Part shown: piece after piece, positions 1-12,743 of the stretch
Layout of the letters: the number at the start of each line of letters is the position of its first letter
Numbering within the stretch: position 1 is the stretch's first letter
DNA from: Synanceia verrucosa
Lineage: Eukaryota > Chordata > Actinopteri > Perciformes > Synanceiidae
Length of the DNA stretch: 64,000 bases
Assembly (NCBI GenBank): GCA_029721515.1
Contig: CM056550.1
Span: forward strand, 29,728,619 to 29,792,618
Reading direction: 5' to 3'
Translations under genes and position numbers: made by a program
Notes under the pieces: generated by a model
Told to the model about the DNA's origin: nothing
What the model saw: the letters and a program-made list of their open reading frames with translations, nothing else
The model's database searches: none

Positions 1-3000
1 GAGGAGTGGTTGACATGGAGACAGGGAGATGGAAACCATTTTATACTAAAACTTTTTATGATATAAAATCCTGTATGTGTGTACATACAGTATGCAACCG
101 CACAGACGTATGTCACGTAAGAATGAGCAGTGAGTATTGATTGGACGTTATTAAAATAGGAAACTATTTCCAGCCAAAGGCAGCTGCAAGAACTTAATGG
201 GTCCTTTGCAAATTTCCATCATCCTTACAGTAGAAATATGACACAGACTGTTCCAGTGAGGAGAAATATTGTACATTCATACATATTGATATTGTTCTCC
301 TGCACACTTGGCGCAATGGGAGAAGTTCCCAAGTGCCGTCAGATCGTACACACTGCACCTTTAAGTTGGGGGAGTTGTTAGACAGATTAAAAAAAAAAAA
401 AAAGGTTCTCTGCCTGCCTGCTAAACGCTGTTATGTAATAATTATTTATATAATATTATTTATATTATTTATAATATATATTTATAAAATATGTAGAATG
501 CCCCTTTAATAAAGAATATGTTTTTTCAGCTAAACTGTGAGTTAGATAGTTGCTAATATAGTCCTATGTTTAGATAATGCCAGTGCCTGCCGAAGAAATA
601 TGCTGCGTATATATATCTGATGCTCTGTGCTATTGTTGAGTGTGTTAGAGAGGTATGTGTGTTGCTTCCGAGCCTATAGATAATTCATAACAGCTCTTCC
701 CTTTATGAGAGATATTTGTTGTGTGTGTACACCATGTCTCCTCTCTGACGCAGGTTTGTGTGACTGAAAAAAGCTCCGAAAATAAATGCATTGTCTGCAA
801 AAGGGGTAGGAGTGTGCGGATGCTTTGACTTCTTCGCATTTACTATATGTTTTGTGTGCAGCACCGATTTGAATCGTGGGAGCGTACAATAGCGAAGGAA
901 ATTCTCATAGTTTACATGATCAAATTGCTTCCTCACTTTTATAAATGGCGAGCGCAGAAAAGATAAGTTGACTCCAATAAAAAAATGTCACTGTTGCATT
1001 TCTGTTTCCACCAGCTGAGCACCTTCAGGGAAATGGAGGTCAAGATGTCTAAATGAGAAAGCACGGTGTGTTTTTGTGAAGCATTTAATAGAAACAGAAA
1101 AATGAGGATTGTGTGTGTGTCGCTGCGGTTTGGGACTGTTACCACATGAATTCTAAATAATCCTGTTGAATTAATGTTCATCTTGAACTAGATTCACAAA
1201 GTGCCTGCAGGTCTCTGATTTACTAGAGCAACGTTGCCCCCTTCATTAGGAGACACTTTGAATATCCCGAACGTGTTGAATATTTCATTTGATGACTTCA
1301 CAGCATCTATGAATATTCACACTTTTGCTTTGTGTGCTCCCGCTGATGAGTGCTAATGGGAACCTTAATCCTAAAACACATGGTCACCACAGTGGTGTAT
1401 TTTGCAGTTTGTGGTCCTTTTTTGTGTGAAACTTCCCAATCATGGATTTCCAGTAGATGCAAGTGAGTTTGACAGCAGAGAAAGTTTCAGTGATCTGAAA
1501 CGTCAACAGTAAATGTCAAGTTTGTTGGCTTCTTACAGTGGAAGAGCATGTTACTGTACACTGCAAGGAAAGTGGTGTCTACAAACAAGATGAAAACACT
1601 AAACCTGAGGAAAAAGGTGTGAAAATATCTGTCCATTCAGCATAATTTCACCTGATTTCTGGAATTAAGATGTTAAATCTACAAATAAGATGTTTTTAGA
1701 AGGCGTAAAATACACAGAAAATGCTGGTTTCCCTTAGAAAAGCACTCAGAGAGCGCAGACCTCTGCCAAGGCGGCAGCGGCAACTTTTTATTTAAAGTTA
1801 CCCCCGCCAAACGAACAAACAAAAAACAAACACGCCTGCTGATCTAGAGTCTTGTAGTGTGAACACTCTCATCACCAGCCAGTCATGTGAACACCCCAAG
1901 ACTCCGACCAGAGAACAGACGGTCATGTAGTTTGAACACCCCAAGAGTCCCAGACAACAGAGTGTTGCGTGCAGCACGGTGATTCAACGACTCTGATTAT
2001 GGCTTCAGTTTCCCGTCAGAAAGGGCTGTCTGACGGAGAGGTGAAGTGTCTTTGGACTGGAGCAGCAGGAAACCAGAGCTGTTACATCATCACTGGACTA
2101 CATTCGCAAAAACAGAAACTTTGACTTGCAGAACATGTGAGTCGCTGTTCTACTGCTGCATCAGTCAGTTTGTTTGTGATGATATGTCACTTTTAGATCC
2201 ACAGTGAACACGGTGCTAATGGTGCTTCTGAGCCATCTGGGTTACTGTAGTCTGACTTTGACTCTGGAATGTCTTGTGAGTGTTTCTAATGTAGAGGACA
2301 AGATGCAGATAACATGTACTGTACATACTGTACCTGTTCCATAACTTCGGACATGAGGGCTGAGCAGATATAACACAGCACTTCTATTAAAGAGCATTTT
2401 AACAGGACATGTCTGACTTAAATTTGCTGATTCTGAACTGTTGCTGTTGAACGATGGGTCGTACAGTTTGTGTGTGTAGGAGAATACTTTCAGTTTGTAT
2501 GCATGAGAGAGTGAGTACTCGACTTGAAGCTGAAGAGCTGCGCAGGGCTGTGATCAGAGGGAAGCCCCTTAATGAGTTGATCCAGGCAAGGCTTTGATGC
2601 TGCTCCTCTCAGGGGACCCTGGGAAATCAAAGGGAGGAGGTGGGATGGCAGAATGACCTTTTAACTTTTACAGTTAGGAGATAAACTTACGCTGCAGGGC
2701 TAAATTACAGAAAGTCAAGACATCACCTCATACAATATGTTTTGGAAATCCCACTTTACAGAATTTTGCAACAAAGACCTTAAATCACCATCTAGCATCA
2801 CAGTACAGCTCTTAGCTAGCATGGGTCGGTCAAATGGTGACACAGAAATAAAGATGTGTCAGGACAAAATAGTTTTACTTTATCCATAGTCTGTAGAAGA
2901 AGTAGCAGTAGTCATTAGGATGTCACCCATTGGGAAATTGGTTCGGGGACAGCAGTTTAGAATGGCTGTTACCATTTTGGGTTTTGGATGTTGCTGTCTT

Positions 3001-5100
3001 GGTTAAATGCAACCAGAAGTGACAAGACAGGATCAGGCTAAGTACAACTAAACAAACAGTTTTAGTTTTCATCATTTAAAAGTATTACCTCATTCATGAG
3101 TAACTACCTCCACAAAAAAAACTGCAATGTTCTGACAGACTTTATATTTGCCATTTATATAAAAATTGCGTTTGCGTAGCCATGTTGCATTGCCTTCTTG
3201 AAACAACAGGCCCTAGGAGGGGACAACCAGGTAAAAATGCCTTTTCTGTTTTTTATCTTTTACCTGAGAGCGTGACTTATCTGGCGGACTAAAATGCTAG
3301 ATGACAGTAATAACAATTTAACAACATTGACCTCATCATCTGAGAGAATGCTGGTAGAAGTTGTATTTGCAGATGCTATCTCGATGACATCTTTACATAT
3401 CGCAAATGTTCACCCTCTGCAACCGTAGAAGGAAACGAGCACTGGGAGAAGGGGTGGGTTAAAGAAAAATATTCATTGTGTGCAGTACACCACCTCACCA
3501 CTAGTAATTCCCACACAGAGGGGCTTTAACATTCATGAACTGAAAATGAGTGTTGTGCTTGTTGCTAAATTGTGAGCTTGGAAACTCTGACATTCGTGTA
3601 CAACTGGAACGTATCATTAATCTAGACATAAACGCCAGACTCCCAATGCTGCTAAAATGACTAATGGTCTGTTTTACTTATGATATTTGTTGCCGTATGC
3701 TGAGAAAATGTGGGGACGGATCGTGTCACTGAATCCGAGACATGAGCATGAATCCCACAATGCATTGCCATTGTAAACAGGAATTCATTTACAAAGTAAC
3801 TGACTATTTGCTGTGGTAAAAACCTGTCGATCACAAGGTAGCCCTGTCCTAAAGCAACCCCTGTGTAATTGTATAGTTTAGTAGAAGTGGGACCATAATT
3901 TACTAAATGAACATCATGCTGTACTAAATAAGACAGTAAACTTATATTTATAATGTTATGTACTGCTAAGGATTGCTGTGACCACCTGCATCTACAACCT
4001 CATCTCACATCAGACAATGCTGTGTTTGTCTGCACATATCAAAGACTCAGAGTATTTCTGTTGTTCAGCAGCAGGTCAAAACAAAGTGAGTGAGAATGCC
4101 TCTCTGTGACCGTCTCAGGCAGTCGCTGGCATTTCTTTTTCATTGCATGGTTGATGATTGTGCATCCAGACAGGTGACTAACGGCCGTGTCTCAGAGAGT
4201 GTGCATGAACACATCATAAAGACCAAAGATGACGTCGAGAGCTAGCTACTAATAGCACCATGCAACATAAACTGATCTTGCCAGTTATCATAAAAGTCTA
4301 GAGCACTAATATAGAAGCAAACAATTTGCTATGTAAAGATAAAGAGGAGTTACTGTCTACTTGAAAATGAAGTTGCTCTCCCTCTGTGCGTTGTAGTCGA
4401 AGCTTGTTAGCACTGTTAGCACTGTCAGCACAGTTACCGTTGTTATCTTTTAGCACCGTTAGCCATGTGCTGCTGTGCCTCAGCTGTTGCCATGTTGAGA
4501 GCCTTGTGGAAGCAATAGAAATGCTCCCAATGTGGCATCTTTAACACCTTTAGATGTTGACTCTTCTCTTGTTTTTCTCTTTATTAATCATTGTTTGTTC
4601 CTGCCATCAAACAAATATTTGTTTGTTTCCAGGATTCTGTACATAAAGCAAATATTTAGCAACTGAAACTGAACAGTCAGATTTGATGACTTTGTCAGCA
4701 ATGCACTGTGGGTCTAACTATCACAGTGATGGTGTTACGAACATATAACATACTTGTTAGAATTTACGCGGCCTCTGAACTGAAAAGCACGTCTCAGCAA
4801 ATGTGGTTTATCAAAAATGTTAATAACAAAAAAAAATCACTTGATTACACAAGGACAGAAAAACCTGACTGCTCTGATACTAACTGGAAAACAAAACGCT
4901 TTACAAGGAAGGATAACACTAAACTAGGCTGACTATGATGTAAATTAGTGCACTTCTCTAAGAAGTTAACTGACTCAAACTAGACTGACTAATGCAATAA
5001 ACAAAAGACACTTCACAAGGACAGGTCAGCTGGCTGAAAATCTGACTGACACTGAGGCTGGAAATCTACAGTAACAACTGAACAACAACTTAGCAAAACT
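1..5100. other. Gene-free AT-rich stretch
   Basis: No exon-like ORF with splice sites and no recognised protein. The largest ORFs are under 85 codons without homology. It contains the repeat fragment at 1826-1990. The segment at about 1200-1390 (tattcattt, tgctaatggg, tcattaggag) has the even composition of a possible conserved non-coding element. Confidence 0.6.
1826..1990 (+). repeat. Dispersed repeat copy related to 31150-31312
   Basis: Reads cacgcctgctgat, agtcttgtagtgtgaacac, tcatcaccagccagtcatgt and gactccgaccagagaacag. The reverse complement of 31150-31312 carries the same order of blocks with substitutions. It is probably a fragment of the same element family as the intronic copy. 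Confidence 0.55.
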
Positions 5101-5336
5101 AAACTGAAACATACACTTTAAATCACTCTGAAGAGGAAAAAAAGGCTAAACTAAACTGAAACATAAACTGAAAATCACTCTAAAGAGGAAAAAAGGCTAA
5201 ACTAATTTGAAACATAAACTTAAAATCATTCTAAAGAGGAAAAAAAGGCTAAACTAAACTGAAACATAAACTGAAAATCACTCTAAAGAGGAAAAAAGGC
5301 TAAACTAAACTGAAACATAAACTTAAAATCATTCAC
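5101..5336 (+). repeat. Tandem repeat of about 51-52 bp, 4.5 copies
   Basis: The unit begins aaactgaaacataaactgaa and continues tcactctaaagaggaaaaaa then ggctaaacta. Copies alternate between an aactgaaaatcactc and an aacttaaaatcattc form. It has no ORF. Confidence 0.9.
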
Positions 5337-5540
5337 AAAAGGTGAGGCAACAAATGCTACAAAGTACAAACAAAACACTGACTACATTGACTCTACAAAC
5401 AGACTACGAACAAAGTGACAGAAGAACAAGCTCACAGGACTCAGGCCTATAACATCTCTTCACAAACACACTGACTGCACACTTCAAACAGGAAGCTGAT
5501 GGATCACAAACATCAGCCCACTGATCTCTGCTTATAGATA

Positions 5541-5542
<2 letters not shown>

Positions 5543-5594
<52 letters not shown>
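5543..5594 (+). repeat. (GT)n microsatellite
   Basis: 26 uninterrupted GT units. The ORF on the minus strand here is a poly(His-Thr) artefact. Confidence 0.98.
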
Positions 5595-5596
<2 letters not shown>

Positions 5597-5829
5597 ACTG
5601 AGGGCTTGTGTGACTGTCCTGAGAGATACATTTACATGTTTTAACATTTTATCGAATGATGGGATTCGATGAATGAAAACGACCACGGTGGAGATGGATA
5701 TTTAGCTTCTGTGGCTTGCTGCTGGTGTTTGTTATGACCACATTTCCCATAAAGAAATAATAATAGATTGTCATATGTTTAATGGTCATTTATAAGTTTT
5801 GAAAATTCATTTTTTTTAACTGTGCAGTT

Positions 5830-6085
5830 AGCACTGTGGAGTTTGCATGTTTTCCCCGTGTCTGCGTTGGTTTTCTCCTGGTACTTCGGCTTCCTCCCAC
5901 CATCCAAAGAAGATCAACTGGCTAATCTAAATGACCTGTAGTTGTTAATGGTTGTCTGTCTCTATGTGCCCTGTGATGAACTGACAACTTGTCCAGGGTT
6001 TACCCTGCCTTTCACCCTATGACAGCTGGGATAGGCTCCAACCCCCCGAACCTACGTAGGATAAGCAGTTGAAGATGAATGGATG
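5830..6085 (+). repeat. ATGG-tailed dispersed repeat, copy 1
   Basis: It contains ttttccccgtgtctgcgttg, cggcttcctcccaccatcca, cttgtccagggtttaccctg, gacagctgggataggctcca and a gatgaatggatga end. This composite recurs throughout fish genomes and at 20537, 21930 and partly 17331 in this window. The ATGG tail and fixed 3' end suggest spread by a non-LTR retrotransposon. The family name is unsure. Confidence 0.75.
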
Positions 6086-6089
6086 ATCT

Positions 6090-7840
6090 ATTCATTATAT
6101 TGGTACATATTGAGTGCAATAAGCAAGAAGAGCTGCAGCCACATGTGCGTCAAATGGCTCATTTCACTGCTAAAACTACTAATCCCAATGTTAGGATTTG
6201 AACTGACTCGGTTTGATAAAGCCGCTGCTCATGCAAGTAATGAACACCAATTACACTCATGCTTTATCTGCATTCATATGGTCACAAGTGCACATGGAGT
6301 CTGTGTGCGTGTGCGCTCATTAGTTCAGGTCTCAATGGACCACGTTCTAATATAAAGAGTTTATCCTCCAGGGAGCTGGAAAAAGGGTAACTACAAATGA
6401 AAATCACCTTGTGAGGCAGGGGGTTCATTGAGTGCGTGCACATCTAGTCATCTCCTCATGATGTTTGTGCATCGTGTGTGAGTCAGCAGAAACAAACTTG
6501 TGATGAAATAGCATGACTTGCAGTGTTGGTGGAGATGCTGCATCATTGTGATGTTTGAGGTTTATTCTGTTATCTCTCCTGCACTGGTGTACAGTAAACG
6601 CTTGATTTTGAGGTGTCAGCTGTCAACTTTTCCTCTCTTATCTCCTCACTGTGTGTGTATATATATATATGTGAGTGTGTGTGTTTGTGTGTTTCACTCT
6701 GACAGCCCTAGTTGCGAATTCCCAGCACAAAGCTAATGAGCGAGTCTGATGTTTCCGATGCTGCTGCAGGACTGAACCCGTTTGACTCCACATCCACACA
6801 ACAACACAGCAGAGAAGCTGACAGACTGACACAATGTTTAGAGTCAAAGACATTTAGCGCTCCACATGTTTTGACCAGAGTAAATGTTGCTGACTTCACA
6901 GAACTCCTTAGGGTGATGGGCTTTGATTTGTTGATATGAGATGTGACGTTGGGAAATGTTTGACCCAGCTTCCATTTTGTTTGCCTGGAGAATAATTTAA
7001 ATCTCTCCCTCTGTTGCTGTCTGTTCCCTCATGCATTAACGCAGCTGAGAATACATAAGGTCATGTGTTGGCTGCTGCTTAAATAAGGGAACTTGAGGTG
7101 ACGTGTTGATTTATGCCTTATCGCTTTTTTGCTTATTATGCACCAAAAGGAAGAAGGTGGTCGTTTCAGGAGCCCCTGAAAATGAAGATATAAATTTGCC
7201 AAGCTGCACATGGCAAGATTACAAAGTGCAACAAAGAAGTGTCCCACTTATACTAATTGAGAATGTGTCGCCTTTGCTCAAAGGTACAGCTGCTTTACAG
7301 CTTTAACAAGTGATTTTCAGATGAATCTTTAAAGATCCCCTTCCAGGCATGTTTTATTTATAAATATTCTACTTTGATTAATAATTTGTGTCTAGTATAG
7401 TTTTTGTCATAAAAAAAAAAAAGTTAAATTACTTTGTTAGGAACTTTTAACTGGTTTGAAACAGTCTCAATTTTATATCAATGCCGCTATATAGTGGCTA
7501 TTTCTACAGTATATAGTTATGCTGAGTGACATGGAGTTGGATTCCACGTTTAATCAGTTTATTTGCAGACCCACCAGAAAGTCCTTCACCTTAGACTCTG
7601 GACAGAGGCAGCTTTGCCTGGATGGTTGACGTTTCCATACAGTATTACACAAGTTGCAGTTAGATCAGTCTTGTCTTCCAAACTAGCTGTGATACAAATT
7701 ATCCTCACACTCACGTCTTGAGCAGATAAAACTGCTTTATAAACTCTGTGCAAACATCGTTCTGCACAGTGACGCTCAAACAGGGAAATGAGGCAACAAG
7801 AAAAACACGTTGTTTAAGGGGGAATGCTGCAGTAATTCAG
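6090..7840. other. Gene-free stretch
   Basis: Only short ORFs without recognisable products, and a GT/TA microsatellite. Nothing else is seen. Confidence 0.6.
6648..6692 (+). repeat. Short GT/TA microsatellite
   Basis: Interrupted gtgtgtgtat, tatatatatat and gtgtgtgttt runs. Confidence 0.8.
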
Positions 7841-7849
7841 TAGTCGAGA

Positions 7850-8385
7850 TTTTCACAAATCAGCCATAGCATTATGACCACCTGCCTAATATTGTGACGG
7901 TCCCTCTTTTTCTGCCAAAACAGCTCCCAACACAACAAACGGCTGTGCTCTGTGGTATTTGACTCCTTTCTATCTTCAGCAACATTAACTTCTCTGGTCT
8001 GTTGGATCAGACCAGGACCAGCCTTCACTCCCCACCTGCATCAGTGATCCTTGTCCTCTCATGACCCTGTCTCTGGTTCACCACTGGTCCTTTCTTGGAC
8101 CACTTTTGATGGATCCTGACCACTGCAGACCAGGAACACCCCACTAGAGCTGCAGTTCTGGAGATGCTCTGATCCAGTCCTCTAGTCATCACTGTTTGGT
8201 TCTTGTTGTCAAACTCACTCAAATCCTGATGCTGGAATATTTTTTCCTGCTTCTAACATCAACTTTGAGGACTAAATGTTCATTTGTTTCCATATATATA
8301 TCCCAGGAGCCATGATGAGGAAATGATCAGTGTAATTCACTTCACCTGTCACCAACTTAATGTTGTGCCTGATTAGTGTGATGTG
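7850..8385 (-). mobile_element. Deleted Tc1-family transposon copy
   Basis: The left end carries the reverse of GGTCATAATGCTATGGCTGA, a typical Tc1 terminal sequence of fish. The right end near 8350-8385 has a diverged match (cttaatgttgtgcctgatta). Only about 535 bp remain between the ends. The ends are approximate. Confidence 0.65.
8028..8222 (-). pseudogene. Tc1 transposase N-terminal fragment
   Basis: An ORF from ATG 8222 reads MSEFDNKNQTVMTRGLDQSI, then SRTAALVGCSWSAVV.IHQKW, the DNA-binding helix-turn-helix start of a fish Tc1 transposase. It stops after DAGGE. The sequence then jumps to the 3' end of the element, so the catalytic domain is deleted. Confidence 0.85.
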
Positions 8386-8728
8386 CCTGATGTGATTATT
8401 TTGGATTTCATCATCGGTGTAACATATTGTGTGTAGAGTATGATAGTGTTATTATCAGACAGTATTGGTCCAGAACGACCTTTAAGTTGAGGGTTACTCA
8501 GCTCCATATTGATCACTGACTGGCTCGTATGTCTGTCACTTGTTGTTTAATACCAATGAGTAGAATGGCTGCATACGATCTATAAATCAACAGTGACATT
8601 GATTGTCTTTGCTGAGCGCATTTAGCGTGGTATTGAAGCGAGGCTTGGTGCATGTTAGTTGGTAGATAGAAACACCGTCCTTTTGAAGGTTTAGGTTCTC
8701 AAAATATAAATAGTAACCTACATGAGTA

Positions 8729-9341
8729 CACTCAAAAAAGCCGAATTGTGTCTGCTACATTAACCTAAGTGTAACATGTAGCTTCTACCATATATGGTCA
8801 TGTTTTGTGGTTGAACATCATAAAGTAATGTTTTTTTTAGCATAATGTGCAATAACTTAACATTGTGTAAATTAATGTTGACAAATTAATTATGTTGACA
8901 GAACCTAATGCATTTTGGGTAAGATAGTAAATTGCATGTTCAACTCCAGAGCAGAAGGTGCCAGTAGTGTGCGATTGAAGGATTGATTTTGTCACCAAAC
9001 GTTTTCGTAGTGTGCTCACTAATCACAGCAGCATTAGCAGCTAACCATAGCAGCATTAGTTGCTATGGTTAACTACTTAGCACTTGCATCACTTGCTAAA
9101 TGAGTGTATTTTAATTGGGTGGAAATAACGTTCTATTTTTTTTATATTCATCCAACAAATGATTATTATGTTGGACTTACTCATTGTAATTACGTAATAA
9201 TAACGCCAAGACATTATGTTGATTCAACATTTTTACATTAATTTCACTCAACAAAAGAGTTACTTGCTAAATGAGCATATTATAATTGGGTGGAAATACT
9301 TTCCATATTTTTTTTCACCCAACAAATAATTATTTTGAGTG
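8729..9341. mobile_element. Candidate TA-flanked non-autonomous DNA element
   Basis: Ends cactcaaaa and ttttgagtg are inverted repeats, each flanked by TA (8727-8728 and 9342-9343). Inside, a block beginning acttgctaaatgag is duplicated at about 9090 and 9262, and there is a hairpin aaccatagca/tgctatggtt at about 9044-9069. It is 613 bp long with no ORF. The terminal repeats are short, so the boundaries are provisional. Confidence 0.5.
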
Positions 9342-9539
9342 TATGAATGGACATTACTAGTCACACAGCTGGTCAGTGATCTGTCTGAACTAACATAATA
9401 ACATGATAGCCCCAGTGCTACAGTTTATGAGTTGGGCCAACATTTAACAACAAAGTTGAGTTTAAACCCAAGAAGTGCAACAAAAAATGTTCCCAGGAAA
9501 TAAATAAGAAAGAGAGAACTTATATTCAATGGTTACATA

Positions 9540-10686
9540 CAGTCATGGAAAAAATTATTAGACCACCCTTGTTTTCTTCAATTTCTTGTTAATTTTAATG
9601 CCTGGCTCAACTAAAGGTACATTTGTTTGGACAATTATAATGATAACAACAAAAGTAGCTCATGAGAGTTTAATTTAAGAACTAAGGATTATTCATTTTC
9701 CATGGTTTTCTTGATAATAACCAAAATTACTTAAATTCTTACATCAATAGCTATGGCATTGTACCGCCAAAAACACTACTTTTAAGCATTCCATGTTTTC
9801 TTTTCTGTTTGCTTTAAACACATGATACACACAAGAGTTAATACTTGATTGCATAACCATTGTTTTTGATGACTGCAGCCATGCGTCTTGGCATGCTCTC
9901 CACCAGCTTCTGACATTGTTCTGCTGTCACAGCAGCCCATTCCTGTTGGACAAATTCAAACAAATTTTCTTTGTTTTTGGGCTTGTGGTTCTCCATTTTG
10001 AGTTTGATGATTTTCCACAGGTTTTCAATTGGATTAAGATCTGGTGATTGAGCAGGCCAAGGCATGGTGCGAATGTTGTGGTTCTCCATCCAGGCTTTTC
10101 CTTGCCGAGCAAGTCACATTTCTCGACAGTGCCCACTCATTTTTAAGGTCCCTGGAGGTCTGACGACGATTCCTGACACAGGAACGGATGAGTGCACGGT
10201 CATCTCGTGGGGTAGAAAGACGTTTCCTGCCACGGCCAGGTAGCAATTTGGTAGTGCCATGTTCAGCTTGTTTTTTTTTGTTGTAATGAACGGCTGTCTT
10301 GGAGATCTTCAGTTTTTTCGCTACCTGTCTCTCACTCATGCCAATTTCCAGCAGTGCCAAGATGGCTGCCTTTGTTGCTTCACATAATTCTTTTGTTTTA
10401 GGCATTATGTGAGAGCTGACAACTTCTGAGTTGTGCTACGGCTTGAATGTAAGCAGGAAACCACTCTAGGCCTTTGCATGTGCAGTGCTGCTTGTGACAT
10501 GAAATGGCCTCTTATATACCCTGGGAATCAATTAAGCTTAAGAATGTCAAATAGGACATAAAGTATTATGTGACCAGCTGCATTTTTTGTTGTGTTCATT
10601 GTATTATACGTTTAGTGGTACCAGATATTAGAATGAACAAGAAATTGAAGAAAACAAGGGTGGTCTAATAATTTTTTCCATGACTG
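9540..10686 (-). mobile_element. Tc1-type transposon with near-perfect terminal inverted repeats, internally deleted
   Basis: The element starts cagtcatggaaaaaattatt and ends with its reverse complement, identical over about 51 bp and similar over about 66 bp. It is flanked by TA on both sides (9538-9539 and 10687-10688), the Tc1/mariner target duplication. The length of 1147 bp is shorter than a full element (about 1.6 kb). It carries a minus-strand transposase missing its middle. The intact ends mean it could still be moved in trans. Confidence 0.93.
9838..10405 (-). pseudogene. Tc1 transposase remnant, middle deleted and frame broken
   Basis: The N-terminal part starts at ATG 10405 (MPKTKELCEATKAAILALLE). 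It has a helix-turn-helix (MSERQVAKKLKISKTAVHY) and a GRGRKR hinge, and continues to about 10128. The C-terminal part resumes in another frame near 10095, with MPWPAQSPDLNPIENLW, which holds the Glu of the DDE catalytic triad, and ends YAIKY. Both catalytic Asp regions are missing (about 160 residues compared with roughly 340 aa in the family), so it cannot be active. Confidence 0.9.
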
Positions 10687-10689
10687 TAG

Positions 10690-11177
10690 ATACATAAAAC
10701 TTCTACTTTTAACCCATCCATAGCTGTTTGGGAGCAGAGGGCTGCTGTGTCATGCACCCAGAGGGCAACTTCAACCTGTAGAAGACAGAAGTGTGGCCAC
10801 CATAGTGTCCCTGAATGCCCTGAAAGGCAGAACAGACAGAACAAGGTGCTGAATGAGTCCCAGTGACAGAGAGGGACAGTGTTAGATAGAGTTGGTTAGG
10901 TGAATGATTAGTGATGTTCCTCTGACTGTTTGGCTGCACTCAGTCAGCCAATTAGAAAAGCAAAGACAAAGAGGGCAGCAGAGCCCAGAGGGCCTGAATC
11001 AGAGAGCAGGACTACCACCCACTACATCCCCTGACACACACCATTATGGTACGCTATTCTGGAACTGAAGAGCACAAAAGAGTATGAAAAAAGAGGGAAA
11101 TTGTGTCTGTGTTTGGACGATTTAGATGCAAAACAATTAAAGTAAAGAGTGGCAGTATTGTCTCCAATCAACGTATC

Positions 11178-11232
<55 letters not shown>

Positions 11233-12739
11233 TCTTCCTGCTCGGTCCCCCCTGGACCTCCCTGTCAGTGATGACCTTTACCAAATCAAATGAGATGCAA
11301 ATATCCAGCTTCATTTGGACCCATTACAACTCCACACACAGTGACTTATAGAAGTGAATGAGCCCTGTGCAGACACCCAGTGAGAATAGCTGTCAGTCTT
11401 CTCGACCGGCTTTGATTAGCAATTTGAAGGTCCTCAGCCCCCGGCCCCGACTCTCCTCAACAGATACAAATCAGCCCTGACGCTGCCTCGTTCATTACTG
11501 GCACCATTTCTAGAGAGGATTGTAATGAATCTCATTTCCCAATGGTCTCTGTGTCTCCTCGCCCAGGTCCTCCCTCACAGCTTTCACAACAATGTCTGGA
11601 CATGCTGAAAGATGATGCTGCCACATTAAAAGTGCTGCACCTCATTGTAATTAAACAAAGATTTCAATTTTAGTCCAACTGAAACGTTGTAACAAGGATT
11701 TTAAAACAAGACCTGTCAAATGTCTGTAAAAATGATTGTAAAGCAGGTAATATTATAACGTTATAGTCTGAATGTGAACTGAATGTAATTCTGTACTACA
11801 AGGCCACATTTATAATGACCAGCACTGGACACAGAAGTACTACATCACCATATATTACTAAATTTGAATATAAACATCAAGGATCTGCATAACAACACCC
11901 TGTATCACTGACTGTGACTGGACAGAGAGAATCTTTGGGAAAGCAGCTTTACAGTGCATGTTACATCATACCACACATATCGTGTAGGCCTATACCTACT
12001 ACACACTGCTGCTGGTTCCTGCACCACTAACACCTGCCCCATGCATCTGAACCTTTCAGATCACATCCTTAACTGAAATATTTCAGTGTTGTTGCTACTA
12101 CTATTTTCTTATAATTCACTCTTCATTTGCTGAGATATTTCAGTCTAGACCATAGTGGTTGACCAACTGACCGCCAGCACTGGACTCAGCAGAGCCAAGC
12201 CAAGAGTATATTCTTACTTGCACAGTGATTCTCTCTGGAACGATTCAAACAACCCAGGAACTTAGTGAGCTAAGTGCAGGCTAAATATACTGGCTGGCTG
12301 ACTTACTGCACTAATGCACAGTTTGGGACACTGATGCCTGATGAGGTCATGAACTGAACATGATGACAGTAATGTTAATTAACCGTGCCTCCTATTGATC
12401 GGGCATCAACCAACCCTGACAGCAGCTTCGCTCTCTTTGATACAGTCTGCATGGCATTTCTAGTATATTACTTCCCTGCCATCATTACTTTATAGTCAAA
12501 CTATGCCTACTTGCAGTCTGGGTTAGTTTATGATGATTCCTTCACACTTCTTTGATTTGAATATTTAAAAGCACAACAAGACAAAGAAAGCAAGGAGTAA
12601 ACAGTAAACATGAAAATATATTTTAATGTGCTGGCGGACTCATCCCCAGCTGCATAACAGTGACTTTTCGGTGCAAACATTCAATGATGTCAATGAGCTG
12701 GAGGTCTCTGGTGTTTTTGTTTGTTTGAGACAATGAACC
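10690..12739. other. Gene-free stretch with one microsatellite
   Basis: No coding evidence. 11255-11620 has higher complexity and could be a conserved non-coding element (for example tgagatgcaaatatccag and ttgattagcaatttgaag); comparison with other fish would be needed to tell. Confidence 0.55.
11179..11231 (+). repeat. (TG)n microsatellite
   Basis: About 26 uninterrupted TG units. The overlapping poly(Cys-Val) ORF is an artefact. Confidence 0.98.
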
Positions 12740-12743
12740 TTAA

